A stretch of 64,000 bases of DNA from Bacillus inaquosorum KCTC 13429 (GCF_000332645.1 NZ_AMXN01000008.1:143291-207290); one strand, 5' to 3'; shown: positions 27,262 through 35,929, counted from the first letter of the stretch. Notes: generated by a model from the letters alone, not told the origin. Translations and numbers: made by a program.

Positions 27262-27786
27262 TCATGACAAGCAATGATCAGGTAGGGCTTGACCTGTTTT
27301 AACATCAGGAACCTCCACAATTGAGGCTTTTCCATCCTTATGATGAACGAGTAAACCTCTAACTTTAACATATGACGGCACTAGTGGATGCTGACGAATG
27401 ATATCAACACTTTTTTCAACACTAGTACTATTTTCATTTAGCCATTCATCGACCGTACCACCTAAAAATTCAGGCCTGCAGTTTTGAAATAGATAATCCA
27501 ATGTTTGTATTTTATCTTTCATTGTTTCCAGTTGAGTTAGTCCATTACCTGTGGAAGTCCTCTTATCTTTTGTTCCTACCACAACAACCTCCTCAACATC
27601 TTCCTGGTAAATCGCAAAAATAACAGACCTCATTATTTCTCCATAAGGATGTGAGATACCGGCACCATAGCTTTGTATAGTCAGCATATTTTCTGCTGGA
27701 GTGTTAGTCACTTCTTGTAAAATAGGCTCCAAGCCGTTTTCAATGTCCGTCAAAAATAATACTTTTTTATTTTGATTTCCATTCAT
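27262..27786 (-). CDS. ybcF: Beta-carbonic-anhydrase-like protein lacking zinc ligands (YbcF)
   Basis: About 174 residues with the fold pattern of a beta-carbonic anhydrase: a first strand FLTDIEN, then IQSYGAGIS, then EIMRSVIFAIY and EEVVVVGTKDKRTSTG. In active enzymes these places read C-x-D-x-R and H-x2-C; here Cys, Arg, His and Cys are replaced (L-x-D-x-E and T-x2-K). It therefore should not bind the catalytic zinc in the usual way. It is the third gene of the dab operon. ATG 27786 follows AGAGGTG by six bases. A scaffold or bicarbonate-sensing role is possible. Confidence 0.78.
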   Translation of the reverse strand: MNGNQNKKVLFLTDIENGLEPILQEVTNTPAENMLTIQSYGAGISHPYGEIMRSVIFAIYQEDVEEVVVVGTKDKRTSTGNGLTQLETMKDKIQTLDYLFQNCRPEFLGGTVDEWLNENSTSVEKSVDIIRQHPLVPSYVKVRGLLVHHKDGKASIVEVPDVKTGQALPDHCLS

Positions 27787-27861
27787 ATAGCACACCTCTT
27801 CTAAATGTTTTTCATCTTTATATTGAGTAACAAATCCATTTGATAATGTTTAGATTCATAA

Positions 27862-30477
27862 TTACCAGCTTTCCCAGCATCCCTCTGGATCAATACTAGC
27901 CAGTCGGACCCACCCATTCTGAACTTTTTGCAGAAATACTGAGTCATTATTTAATAACCGTTCTACATATTCTCTAGGTGCTTGGATGACAATTAACAAA
28001 CGAAGAGGAGAATGATAAGCCTCATAATCTGATTGCATGACGGATTGCCAAGGCAGTCCGGCTAACAAGTCACTTGCATTCCCCTGCATAACTCCGAGAC
28101 CTGCAGTAACGGTTTGAGTTGCTTTATTTCCGCTGCCATAATAATGAGGTGCTACCGTTGATGCGTAATATTGTAAATTAATCCATTGGGCCACAGTTCC
28201 AGGTCCTGCAATAATATTTGCTAGGAGTTCACCGCTTTCGTCCTGCTTCCAATCATAATTATGAAGGAAGGCTCTTCCTTCCAAATCACAATCCTGAGTT
28301 AGTTCACGTTGGCCGATAATAAAAGCGGCATTACGAGCCAGTCCCCATTCCGGACGTATCTCACTCCAATCTTCCGCAAATCGGTGTGCCTCAGCCTTCG
28401 GGTTTTTAAGTTTCGATTGGAAATTCGGTAATTGGGCTAGACGTTCTGCATTTGCATTATGTTTCACTTTCGGCATAACAGCTTCGATACGTTCAAATGC
28501 TTCTTGTGCAGCTTCAGAAAGCTTTGGTACATAAATCCAGTGTAATTCATCCACCGTTGTATTATGTTCAGCGGCAGCAAAAACCGTATCCTCAGGGATT
28601 TTAATTCCTTCAGTTAAAAGAACTTCTCTTACTTCTGAAAGATTACATAATGCAGCTAAAACTCTTGCATTGAATCCACCGGCCGCTCCACCGCAGGCAC
28701 CACAGTCAAGAGCTGCCGCATAAGGGTTATTGATACTTTGGCTGCCATGCCCGCATATCACGACCAATGGTGCGAAATTCTCTGTTAATCCCATCATTTT
28801 TAGAGCTTGCCGAGCATGGTTCACTTTTTCTTCTTCAGTAAAACCTACAGGTATTTCTGCCTCTGTGTCATACTCATGATGAAGCGAGAGTTTTGTATCA
28901 GGTTTACGTAACCAAGTCTCACGGAGATTACGAATGAAACGATCCGTTTTTCTTGGCACAAAGCTACGTGCTACCATTTGCAGACTAAGCCAAGGCCCGC
29001 TTAGCTCAGGTAAAAGCAAGCTCGTAAGTACATTCTGTTTCATCTTTTTAAATGTATGGCTTAATGAATGAACCGCTTGCGTGCGTTGGTTGTATTTTTC
29101 GAGTACATCTTCATCTGCAAACTCTTTTATTGTATTTTGCGGTTTTTGTATGACCGGCAAGGAGGCATGACTGTGTTTACTGCCAAGTTCACAAGTTGCA
29201 ATCGGCACCCCAAAGAAACCAGCAATACCAATCGTTTCAAATGGACCTTCTTTTTCTAGTTGACGACGAAAAGGCTCTGATCGTACATCGATGCAGAATG
29301 CCAATTGAGCTAATGCAGATTTTTTACCATTGGTTTCACGTTGTTTTGAGATGATCTTCTGACTTAATCGATCAGTGTATGTTTGTTCCCAAGCTTCTAA
29401 CCAAAGTTTCCTGCGAAGTTTCTCATCAAAGCTGTAGGCAAATGATAAATATTCGTTTTGTTCATCGGCCGACATCTGTGGCCATTTCTCTAATGTAAGT
29501 CCCCCCCAATGAATCCAAGCTGCTATAAGGGGAGCAATTGAAATTTTATTCTCAAATCGTTCATTATGAATAGGTAAATATGGCTTTATAAGAGCCCACT
29601 CCATGGATATTCGGACCGCTAAATATTCTGTCAGGAGTGCATGTTCATGGCTCGATTGTTGGGAGCGCCAAAGCATCATCCCTGCCCATCCAGGTAAGGA
29701 AAGTAAATGACCTTCAATATAACGCTGGATTTCTGATTCGGGGATTTCTAGTGCGAATAACGCTTCTTGTAAAGCCAAATGTGCCTCTTGCGGCCAACCT
29801 TTTAACCTTTCACGCTGCTTTTTACTAAGTGCTGGATCATACTGAATGAGATGCTGCCAGGCACGATAGAAACCTTCCTCACGATTGGGCATTGTCCAAC
29901 CTGCTTGAGAGTCATCAAGATATAATTTACACCACTTAATGACATGATGATCTAGGATATTGACTAACCTTTCACCATCTTGATTCTCTATATATGAACT
30001 TATTGGTTGCATAAAAACATTTTCGATATGATCCAATCCACTACATTCATTCACCAATTTCTCCAGCTTATGTGATGATAAAAGGGTGGAAGGCAGTGGA
30101 TCTAGTTTTAATCCAGCATGGCAAAATCGCTCTGCCACGTCCCGCGGGATGTTAAAGGAATGTGAATCAAGCCAGCACTGCAGCCCCATTTCCACAAAAT
30201 CTTCATCAATCTCACCTTTATTCTTTGCTGAACGGATCATAGATGCACTAGGGTATATATCAACATCCCGAGAGTTTTTCAACCAACCTGCAACCTGATC
30301 AAAAGATTGGTTTTCAAGCCCCATCCACGGATTACGTGCAGCAAATGTGGAAATAGGCCAAAGTGGCGCAATCACTCGGCTGGCGGATGTAATTAAAACG
30401 TTAAGATCACTTTGAACATCAATATCTGTATCTTTCTTTTTTACATTTTCTTTCGTTAATACGGATGTAATGCCCAT
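27862..30477 (-). CDS. dabA: DabA, zinc-dependent inorganic-carbon uptake subunit (YbcC)
   Basis: An 871-residue cytoplasmic-face protein of the DUF2309 (UPF0753) family. Zinc ligands of the beta-carbonic-anhydrase-like site can be seen: CIDVRS (Cys about 394, Asp about 396), GHGSQ (His about 577) and DCGACGG (Cys about 592), with the 15-residue His-to-Cys gap known from Halothiobacillus DabA. Together with the membrane subunit DabB it captures CO2 as bicarbonate, probably driven by cation flow. AAGGAG precedes the ATG; the dabB stop is 15 bases upstream. Strains without it need high CO2 in some bacteria. Confidence 0.93.
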   Translation of the reverse strand: MGITSVLTKENVKKKDTDIDVQSDLNVLITSASRVIAPLWPISTFAARNPWMGLENQSFDQVAGWLKNSRDVDIYPSASMIRSAKNKGEIDEDFVEMGLQCWLDSHSFNIPRDVAERFCHAGLKLDPLPSTLLSSHKLEKLVNECSGLDHIENVFMQPISSYIENQDGERLVNILDHHVIKWCKLYLDDSQAGWTMPNREEGFYRAWQHLIQYDPALSKKQRERLKGWPQEAHLALQEALFALEIPESEIQRYIEGHLLSLPGWAGMMLWRSQQSSHEHALLTEYLAVRISMEWALIKPYLPIHNERFENKISIAPLIAAWIHWGGLTLEKWPQMSADEQNEYLSFAYSFDEKLRRKLWLEAWEQTYTDRLSQKIISKQRETNGKKSALAQLAFCIDVRSEPFRRQLEKEGPFETIGIAGFFGVPIATCELGSKHSHASLPVIQKPQNTIKEFADEDVLEKYNQRTQAVHSLSHTFKKMKQNVLTSLLLPELSGPWLSLQMVARSFVPRKTDRFIRNLRETWLRKPDTKLSLHHEYDTEAEIPVGFTEEEKVNHARQALKMMGLTENFAPLVVICGHGSQSINNPYAAALDCGACGGAAGGFNARVLAALCNLSEVREVLLTEGIKIPEDTVFAAAEHNTTVDELHWIYVPKLSEAAQEAFERIEAVMPKVKHNANAERLAQLPNFQSKLKNPKAEAHRFAEDWSEIRPEWGLARNAAFIIGQRELTQDCDLEGRAFLHNYDWKQDESGELLANIIAGPGTVAQWINLQYYASTVAPHYYGSGNKATQTVTAGLGVMQGNASDLLAGLPWQSVMQSDYEAYHSPLRLLIVIQAPREYVERLLNNDSVFLQKVQNGWVRLASIDPEGCWESW

Positions 30478-30491
30478 CTCAGATTAGCTCC

Positions 30492-32009
30492 TTATGATAA
30501 ATATTGTTTAAGGTAGTCTGGGTGACTCTCTATTGTCTTTGGTTTTGCTTCACCTAATCGCACTAACCAAAGATAGATTACCGCGAAGAGCACTGAAGAA
30601 CGATGACGAGCAACCCACGTACCTAAAGCACTGCCAAATAGTAAGAGACATACAACAATGATGACAGCTGACATTGGAGGTTGAACACTTTGAAAATCGA
30701 TTGTATGCAGCCACTTATAGAAGAGGTTATGAATGATAAAATATACGAGGGCTGCTCCTCCTAAACATATTAAGCCAACAATTCGGCCAATTTTCCCCTC
30801 TCCAAAAGCTACGAGCTGAGTCCAAGAAACGGACAATGACCACCCTAAGATCAGCGCACTAATGAATTGATACCCCTCTCCAGGAGCAGCGAGCCAAAAA
30901 GCAACGCCTATCACTAAGGCTAACGTACGGCCAGCCGCGATCCATAAATAGGATGATCCCTCATTAGCCCGAGTCGATCCTTCATGCCGCTGTACTGCTG
31001 AACCAGCCTGTAAAAACAACGTAGCTTTGAATAAACCATGTAAAATAAGATGAATAATGGCTGCTATATAGGCTCCTAATGCACACTGAATGAGCATAAA
31101 ACCCATTTGTGCAATCGTGGAGCCTACTAGCTGGCGTTTATAGTCAACCTGGACCAAACTAATACCAGTTCCAATCAATACAGAGATGCCAGCAAGCAGA
31201 AGTAAAATAATCGATGCTATACCACCATTAAATAGAGGTGAAAATCGAGTTAGTATAATTCCGCCTGCGTTTACTAAACCTGCGTGCATAATCGCAGAAA
31301 CAGGAGTTGGAGCAACAATAGACTCAATTAACCATCTTTGGAATGGCCATTGAGCCGCAGGAATGATCACTGCTAACACAACCAATAAATCAATCCCTGT
31401 TCTCTCCCAAATCCCCAGTTGAGCTAAACTTTCATTTGTTAAAACCAACGATAACCGCCATTGACCTGTGACTTGAAAAAGCCAAATCATCGCGAAAAAC
31501 AAAGAAAACCAACTTAACAAAAATAACCGGCCAGAAACCTTGGCTGCTTCACTAGCCACATGCCAAGCACTGTTTAACCTAATAAGTAAGGTTAAACCGA
31601 CAAGAGTTGCTCCCCAAAATATAACCATCAAGCGGAGATCGCCACTTAACCATGTAATTGAAGCAGCACCTGTAGTGAAAGTGAAAAGCGTAAAATATTT
31701 TCGATATGATCGATCTCCCATTAAGTAACGTACAGAAAAACGCTGAATGACGAAACCAATTGCAAGAACAAAGAAAGTCATTAAACAAGCTAAGGAATCT
31801 AAGTGCCAAAGGCCAATATCTCCACTCACACTACTATTGGCAAGTAGCAGGAAGGAAACCAAAAGCGGTAAAGCCAAGATCCCAATATGAATGCGAACAT
31901 AACTCAAGGGTACTCGCGGATGTAAAAACAATAGTCCACTTATCCCAGAAGCAATAAGCATAATAAAAAATAATGTTAATAATGATGACAAACTCAGCGA
32001 AACTAACAT
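30492..32009 (-). CDS. dabB: DabB, proton-channel-like membrane subunit (NdhF/YbcD)
   Basis: A 505-residue membrane protein with about 13 helices, homologous to antiporter-like subunits NuoL/NdhF and MrpA. The conserved region has WLIESIVAPTPVSAIMHAG (about residue 225) and a lysine in VDYKRQLVGSTIAQMG, the charged residues of the proton path. With no other complex I genes nearby and dabA directly downstream, it is the membrane partner of DabA rather than an NADH dehydrogenase part. AAGGGAG precedes the start. It heads the five-gene operon. Confidence 0.93.
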   Translation of the reverse strand: MLVSLSLSSLLTLFFIMLIASGISGLLFLHPRVPLSYVRIHIGILALPLLVSFLLLANSSVSGDIGLWHLDSLACLMTFFVLAIGFVIQRFSVRYLMGDRSYRKYFTLFTFTTGAASITWLSGDLRLMVIFWGATLVGLTLLIRLNSAWHVASEAAKVSGRLFLLSWFSLFFAMIWLFQVTGQWRLSLVLTNESLAQLGIWERTGIDLLVVLAVIIPAAQWPFQRWLIESIVAPTPVSAIMHAGLVNAGGIILTRFSPLFNGGIASIILLLLAGISVLIGTGISLVQVDYKRQLVGSTIAQMGFMLIQCALGAYIAAIIHLILHGLFKATLFLQAGSAVQRHEGSTRANEGSSYLWIAAGRTLALVIGVAFWLAAPGEGYQFISALILGWSLSVSWTQLVAFGEGKIGRIVGLICLGGAALVYFIIHNLFYKWLHTIDFQSVQPPMSAVIIVVCLLLFGSALGTWVARHRSSVLFAVIYLWLVRLGEAKPKTIESHPDYLKQYLS

Positions 32010-32094
32010 TTCAAATTCTCCCTTAGGTAAAATTCTGTCTGTAATTGAATATACATTTCTTTATCTCTTTGAATAATTACTTATTTTTTCCAAT

Positions 32095-32160
32095 AAAAAA
32101 GCCGACAACTTCAAGATTCAATGATTATCTTAGTCATTGAATCTTGAAAATTGTCGGCTT
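32095..32160 (-). terminator. Long hairpin with U-run upstream of dabB
   Basis: Arms 32099-32124 and 32134-32160 pair over about 25 bases, and on the minus strand TTTTTT follows. It is a very strong terminator for leftward transcripts, but no gene ends near it; dabB starts 85 bases further on. It either closes a lost upstream gene or acts as a leader attenuator for dabB. Confidence 0.65.
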
Positions 32161-32840
32161 CACTTCAACTAACTTCAGCAAAGTTTTTTGAAGAGCTACC
32201 TTATGATTGGTCATTTTACTATATACAATATTTTAAGTTCCGTCTAAAGGAATGGAATATCGTTAATTTAGTACCTTGATTTATAAATTAAATCGACTTA
32301 TGTTACTCTTTGTTTTTTATTAGGATACTTTTTCACCCTATCAAAATTTAAAATGAAATATTAAAAGAATGCTAAAGGCCTAATTTTAATAACAAACAAA
32401 AATAAACATCTGCGCCGATTATTAAGTTAAGTATAAGATATGCTAAATTTTAAACATTGTCAAGATGTTGGAATACGGAGAATGAAGTATCAAATCCTTC
32501 TTTCCCTTTAAATATACATCCTGAATCTTTAACCAAGGCCTATGATATCTACCATTCTAATTTTTTTGTAGAAATACAAGAAAAATTTTATAATCATTTT
32601 CTATTTTCTTGTTTAATAAATAACTGAGTTCAATTAGTAACTATAAATGAATACTGGTTCCTACTTTATTTTCGACAGCCTTAACGACCAAAAAATTGAA
32701 CTAGTTGTTGTGGATATTGTTATAGCTAGAATTCCCCAATTTCTCCGTAGATGTCACTTTCCTTGAAAATACCTTCTTTATATTTTCATATTCTTATGGC
32801 AATCTTAAATATCTGTAAAACTAAACATAGCCATCTTTAA
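32161..32840. other. AT-rich region with no recognisable gene
   Basis: About 680 bases between the hairpin before dabB and the remnant of the glmS terminator. I found no frame with convincing coding character; one short plus frame near 32455-32625 (about 55 codons with a TTG start) shows no ribosome-binding site. In strain 168, as I recall it, the ada DNA-repair genes lie between glmS and ndhF/dabB, so this may be decayed or replaced sequence. Confidence 0.5.
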
Positions 32841-32865
32841 AACAAAAAACCCCTTTGGCTAAAAC

Positions 32866-33012
32866 TGTAGCTTTGAAATAAAGGATGATCAAAAATAACA
32901 CATGAACCTTCAGTTTACGGCAAATTTAAAGAATCCATTTAGAAAAAAAGATAGATCAAAATGGATTCTACAGTTTTGAATACAGATGGAATCTTTATAA
33001 AAGAGTTTGATC
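32866..33012 (+). repeat. Left end: three dispersed transposase-site-like repeats
   Basis: CTTTGAAATAAAGGATGATC (32871-32890), TTTAGAAAAAAAGATAGATC (32938-32957) and CTTTATAAAAGAGTTTGATC (32993-33012) share the right-end repeat core. They are 67 and 55 bases apart. The first abuts the TGTAG terminus. Confidence 0.78.
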
Positions 33013-33061
33013 ATTTTAGGTTACGATTTTTTGAACATTAGAACCCGATTGTTGAATAAAT

Positions 33062-33685
33062 CTAAAAATTTTTTGACTTGTTTTCCTTTCTTTTGAAGCG
33101 ATAAAGAAGCATGTTTTCACATTTTTCATAAATTTTTATGGTAGTTTGAATAACTTTTAGTTTAGGGAATGTTAAATATATAAAAGTTGAAACTGCTAGG
33201 CTTATTAATACTCCTGCTAAAACATCAAAAGGATAATGAACCCCAACCCATATACGGGAGACTCCCACAAGAACAGCTAACAATACCCATAAAATTGACC
33301 AGCCTCTCTTAAAGAGCCAGAATGAAATACAATATGAGAAGAATAAAATTGTATGGTCACTTGGAAAAGAATTGTCTTTTTCTTTATGTATCAGTTTATT
33401 AACCTCTCCCAATTCAACAAAAGGTTGATAATTCGAGTGAAATGCCCCTGCAACCTTCCCTATCGTAAAGGCACAAATGAAAGCGATAGATGCACAAAGA
33501 ATCATAATTCTATTATCCGTATCTCTTGTAAACCAAATAAAAAGAACACTTAGTGCAAGTAAAAAAACCATATATTCAGCAATAAAACTAAATACAGGAT
33601 TCAAAAAGGGATGTTCTTTTCCTAAGTCATTAACTAGTCTAAACAGTGATATATTAACTTCTGAAATATCCAAACCCAACACCAT
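33062..33685 (-). CDS. PAP2-family phosphatase, BcrC-like undecaprenyl pyrophosphate phosphatase
   Basis: About 207 residues with four to five membrane segments. PAP2 motifs: NSFPSDHT (about residues 105-112) and SRIWVGVHYPFDV (about 145-157) with both catalytic histidines; the first motif is the variant HSNYQPF. The relative BcrC (YwoA) regenerates undecaprenyl phosphate and gives bacitracin resistance. ATG 33685 is chosen for fit to BcrC; ATG 33733 lacks a ribosome-binding site and 33685 has only a weak one. This is the only gene of the Tn7-like element, so it is a mobile copy of a lipid-carrier enzyme. Confidence 0.85.
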   Translation of the reverse strand: MVLGLDISEVNISLFRLVNDLGKEHPFLNPVFSFIAEYMVFLLALSVLFIWFTRDTDNRIMILCASIAFICAFTIGKVAGAFHSNYQPFVELGEVNKLIHKEKDNSFPSDHTILFFSYCISFWLFKRGWSILWVLLAVLVGVSRIWVGVHYPFDVLAGVLISLAVSTFIYLTFPKLKVIQTTIKIYEKCENMLLYRFKRKENKSKNF

Positions 33686-33797
33686 CCAATCTCTTTTTAG
33701 AACATAGTAAAAGAAAATTAGATGACCTGCCATCGAATCAAATTACATTATTTGAGATTAAAGTTACATTTTTGTAAGATTGGTGTCACATCATTTA

Positions 33798-33834
33798 TGT
33801 AAAAAGGGGACCCAAAATCAATTGGAATCCCCTT
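33798..33834 (-). terminator. Inner terminator of the Tn7-like element
   Basis: On the minus strand AAGGGGA pairs with TCCCCTT and is followed by TTTTTACA. It lies between the right end and the PAP2 gene and would stop transcripts entering from glmS. Confidence 0.65.
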
Positions 33835-33867
33835 ATAATTTTTAGTAACCTGCCTCTTTTGTTAAAA

Positions 33868-33902
33868 TAGAAAAATACCCTTAGACAAAAATTATCTAAG
33901 GG
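33868..33902 (-). terminator. Replacement terminator for glmS inside the element
   Basis: On the minus strand CCCTTAGATAA and TTGTCTAAGGG form the hairpin, followed by TATTTTTCTATTTT. It is about 120 bases past the glmS stop and probably does the work of the split native terminator. Confidence 0.8.
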
Positions 33903-33909
33903 AAAAAGC

Positions 33910-33994
33910 ATCGCAACATTTTTATAAACGTCGTAACTTTATTTTAAACATCACATCTTTTTTACAAAAATCGTGACTTTATTTCAAAGCAACA
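33910..33994 (-). repeat. Right end: four tandem 20-bp transposase-site-like repeats
   Basis: On the plus strand four exact 20-base units abut: ATCGCAACATTTTTATAAAC (33910), GTCGTAACTTTATTTTAAAC (33930), ATCACATCTTTTTTACAAAA (33950) and ATCGTGACTTTATTTCAAAG (33970-33989). Consensus RTCGTAACTTTWTTTMAAAS. The last abuts the GCAACA terminus. Contiguous sites at the glmS-proximal end match the design of Tn7R. Confidence 0.85.
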
Positions 33995-34019
33995 AAAACA
34001 ACCAAAGGGGTTAAACAAT

Positions 34020-35822
34020 TTATTCCACAGTAACACTCTTCGCAAGGTTACGAGGTTTATCAACATCACAGCCGCGATGCAGTGCAGCATAGTAAGCGAT
34101 CAGCTGCAGTGGAACAACAGACACCAACGGAGCAAGCGCTGGGTTTACTTCCGGCAGTACGAATCTGTCATCCGCATCGTCTAGGCCTTTCAGTGAGATG
34201 ATGCATGTGTTTGCTCCGCGAGCGGCAACTTCCTTGACGTTTCCGCGGATGCTTAGGTTTACGTGCTCTTGTGTTGCCAGTGCGAATACTGGTGTACCTT
34301 GTTCGATCAAGGCAATCGTGCCGTGCTTCAGCTCTCCGCCGGCAAAGCCTTCTGCCTGAATGTAAGAAATCTCTTTCAGCTTCAGTGCACCTTCGACACA
34401 TACGAAGTAGTCAAGGCCGCGTCCGATGAAGAAAGCGTTTCTGGATACAGTCAGGTATTCACGGGCGATCATTTCCATTTCGTCTTTCTGGTCGCAAAGG
34501 GCTTCCATTGCGTTCGCAGCGATACCGAGTTCTTTGACGAGGTCAAATCCGATATCGATGCCGTTTTTGTCAGCAGCCACAGATGCAAGAACCGCAAGAA
34601 CTGCGATTTGTGCAGTGTATGCTTTCGTTGACGCAACAGCGATTTCAGGACCCGCATGAAGCAGCAATGTGTAGTCAGCTTCACGAGAAAGTGTTGATCC
34701 CGGTACGTTTGTGATTGTCAGGGCTTTGTGTCCGAGTGCTTTGACTTGAACAAGTACCGCGCGGCTGTCTGCTGTTTCTCCGCTTTGAGAAAGGAAAATG
34801 AAGAGCGGTTTTTTAGACAGAAGCGGCATGTTGTAGGAGAATTCACTCGCTACATGCACTTCAACCGGCACGTTTGCCCACATTTCAATATATTGTTTAC
34901 CGACAAGTCCTGCGTGGTAGCTTGTTCCGCAGCCAATGATATAGATGCGGTCCGCTTCCGCTACAGCGGCAGCGATATCGCCAGGCACAGACAGTTTGCC
35001 GTTTTCATCTTGATACGTTTGGATGATTTTGCGCATGACAACAGGCTGCTCATCCGTTTCTTTCAACATGTAGTGAGGGTACGTGCCTTTTTCGATATCA
35101 CTGGCATCCAGCTCAGCGATATAAGACGCACGTGTAATGACGTCACCATCAAGATTTTTGATGACAACTTGATCATCAGTGACGATGACCATTTCTTTAT
35201 CCATCAGCTCTACGTATTCGTTGGTTACTTGAAGCATCGCCATCGCATCAGATGCTACGACGTTGAATGTATCTCCAAGACCGACTAATAGAGGGCTTTT
35301 GTTTTTCGCTACAAAAATCGTTTCTCTGTTTTCGTTGTCGAATAAAGCAATTGCATAAGAGCCTTTTAACAGTGTAAGTGTTTTACGGAACGCTTCTTCT
35401 GTATCAAGTCCTCCGTTGACAAATTGCTCGATTACTTGAACAACTACCTCTGTATCGGTGTCACTTTTGAGCTCTACATCTTGTAAATACTCTTGTTTCA
35501 GCTGAACATAGTTCTCGATCACGCCGTTATGAACAAGTGTAAAGCGGCCCAGTGCGCTTTGATGCGGGTGAGCGTTTAGATAGCTTGGTTCGCCGTGTGT
35601 TGCCCAGCGAGTATGGCCAATTCCGGCTTTCGCTTCTACATTGGCATCCACAACTTCACGAAGATCCGCAATGCGTCCTTTTTCTTTGAACACATGGATT
35701 CCCTGTTCGTTGGCAACAGCGATACCAGCAGAGTCATATCCGCGGTACTCAAGCTTTTCTAACCCTTTCAGTAAAATTTCCTTCGCATCAAGCTGACCGA
35801 TATAACCTACGATTCCACACAT
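34020..35822 (-). CDS. glmS: Glutamine:fructose-6-phosphate aminotransferase GlmS
   Basis: A 600-residue enzyme that makes glucosamine-6-phosphate, the first amino-sugar precursor of peptidoglycan. The processed N-terminus MCGIVGYIG supplies the catalytic cysteine of the glutaminase domain (1-240). Two SIS domains (about 285-420 and 455-590) bind the sugar phosphate, and the C-terminus is [13 protein letters not shown]. The start at 35822 is fixed by the Cys2 requirement and AGGAGG upstream; the longer frame is an artefact. A self-cleaving riboswitch lies in its leader. The downstream terminator is interrupted by a Tn7-like element. Confidence 0.98.
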   Translation of the reverse strand: MCGIVGYIGQLDAKEILLKGLEKLEYRGYDSAGIAVANEQGIHVFKEKGRIADLREVVDANVEAKAGIGHTRWATHGEPSYLNAHPHQSALGRFTLVHNGVIENYVQLKQEYLQDVELKSDTDTEVVVQVIEQFVNGGLDTEEAFRKTLTLLKGSYAIALFDNENRETIFVAKNKSPLLVGLGDTFNVVASDAMAMLQVTNEYVELMDKEMVIVTDDQVVIKNLDGDVITRASYIAELDASDIEKGTYPHYMLKETDEQPVVMRKIIQTYQDENGKLSVPGDIAAAVAEADRIYIIGCGTSYHAGLVGKQYIEMWANVPVEVHVASEFSYNMPLLSKKPLFIFLSQSGETADSRAVLVQVKALGHKALTITNVPGSTLSREADYTLLLHAGPEIAVASTKAYTAQIAVLAVLASVAADKNGIDIGFDLVKELGIAANAMEALCDQKDEMEMIAREYLTVSRNAFFIGRGLDYFVCVEGALKLKEISYIQAEGFAGGELKHGTIALIEQGTPVFALATQEHVNLSIRGNVKEVAARGANTCIISLKGLDDADDRFVLPEVNPALAPLVSVVPLQLIAYYAALHRGCDVDKPRNLAKSVTVE

Positions 35823-35929
35823 ATTTTTCTTCCTCCTAAGATTGTAAAAGGAGACGAAGAAAGTCAAATTTCAAGGGGACTTTCAATCGTCCCCTCCTAC
35901 ATGTTTTTTGGAAGATCATGTGATTTCTC

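Larger units (their letters stand above)
32866..33994. mobile_element. Non-autonomous Tn7-like element at attTn7 carrying a PAP2 gene
   Basis: A 1,129-bp element. Its ends read inward as TGTAGCTTTGAAATAAAG (from 32866) and TGTTGCTTTGAAATAAAG (from 33994, minus strand), 17 of 18 identical and beginning with the TGT of Tn7-type ends. The flanking AAAAC (32861-32865 and 33995-33999) is a perfect 5-bp target duplication, the Tn7 length. The insertion point is about 21 bases past the glmS stop, the attTn7 position. The glmS-side end has four abutting 20-bp repeats and the far end three dispersed ones, as in Tn7R and Tn7L. There are no tnsABCDE genes. The only cargo gene is a PAP2 phosphatase. Two terminators insulate it from glmS. 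Confidence 0.88.
32841..34012 (-). terminator. glmS terminator split by a transposon
   Basis: On the minus strand AACCCCTTTGG (34002-34012 region) lies just after the glmS stop, and its pairing arm CCAAAGGGGTT with tail TTTTTGTTTT lies at 32841-32858. Removing the element and one AAAAC copy restores an 11-bp stem with a 9-base loop. The arms are now more than 1.1 kb apart, so the original terminator cannot fold efficiently. Confidence 0.85.

Noticed and set aside
32455..32625. A short plus-strand frame with a TTG start in the gene-free region
   Set aside because: About 55 codons, no ribosome-binding site, no recognised similarity and AT-biased composition.
32931..32977. GAATCCATTT/AAATGGATTC hairpin with CTACAGTTTT as a separate insertion sequence end
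   Set aside because: It lies within the left end of the Tn7-like element, with no target duplication of its own; I read it as part of that end.
33908..33989. The four 20-bp repeats as a CRISPR array
   Set aside because: The repeats abut with no spacers, there are no cas genes, and the repeats continue in dispersed form at the opposite transposon end.
34263..35288. Open frames of 122 and 186 codons antisense to glmS
   Set aside because: They mirror the codon pattern of glmS and have no ribosome-binding sites; ordinary shadows of a conserved gene.
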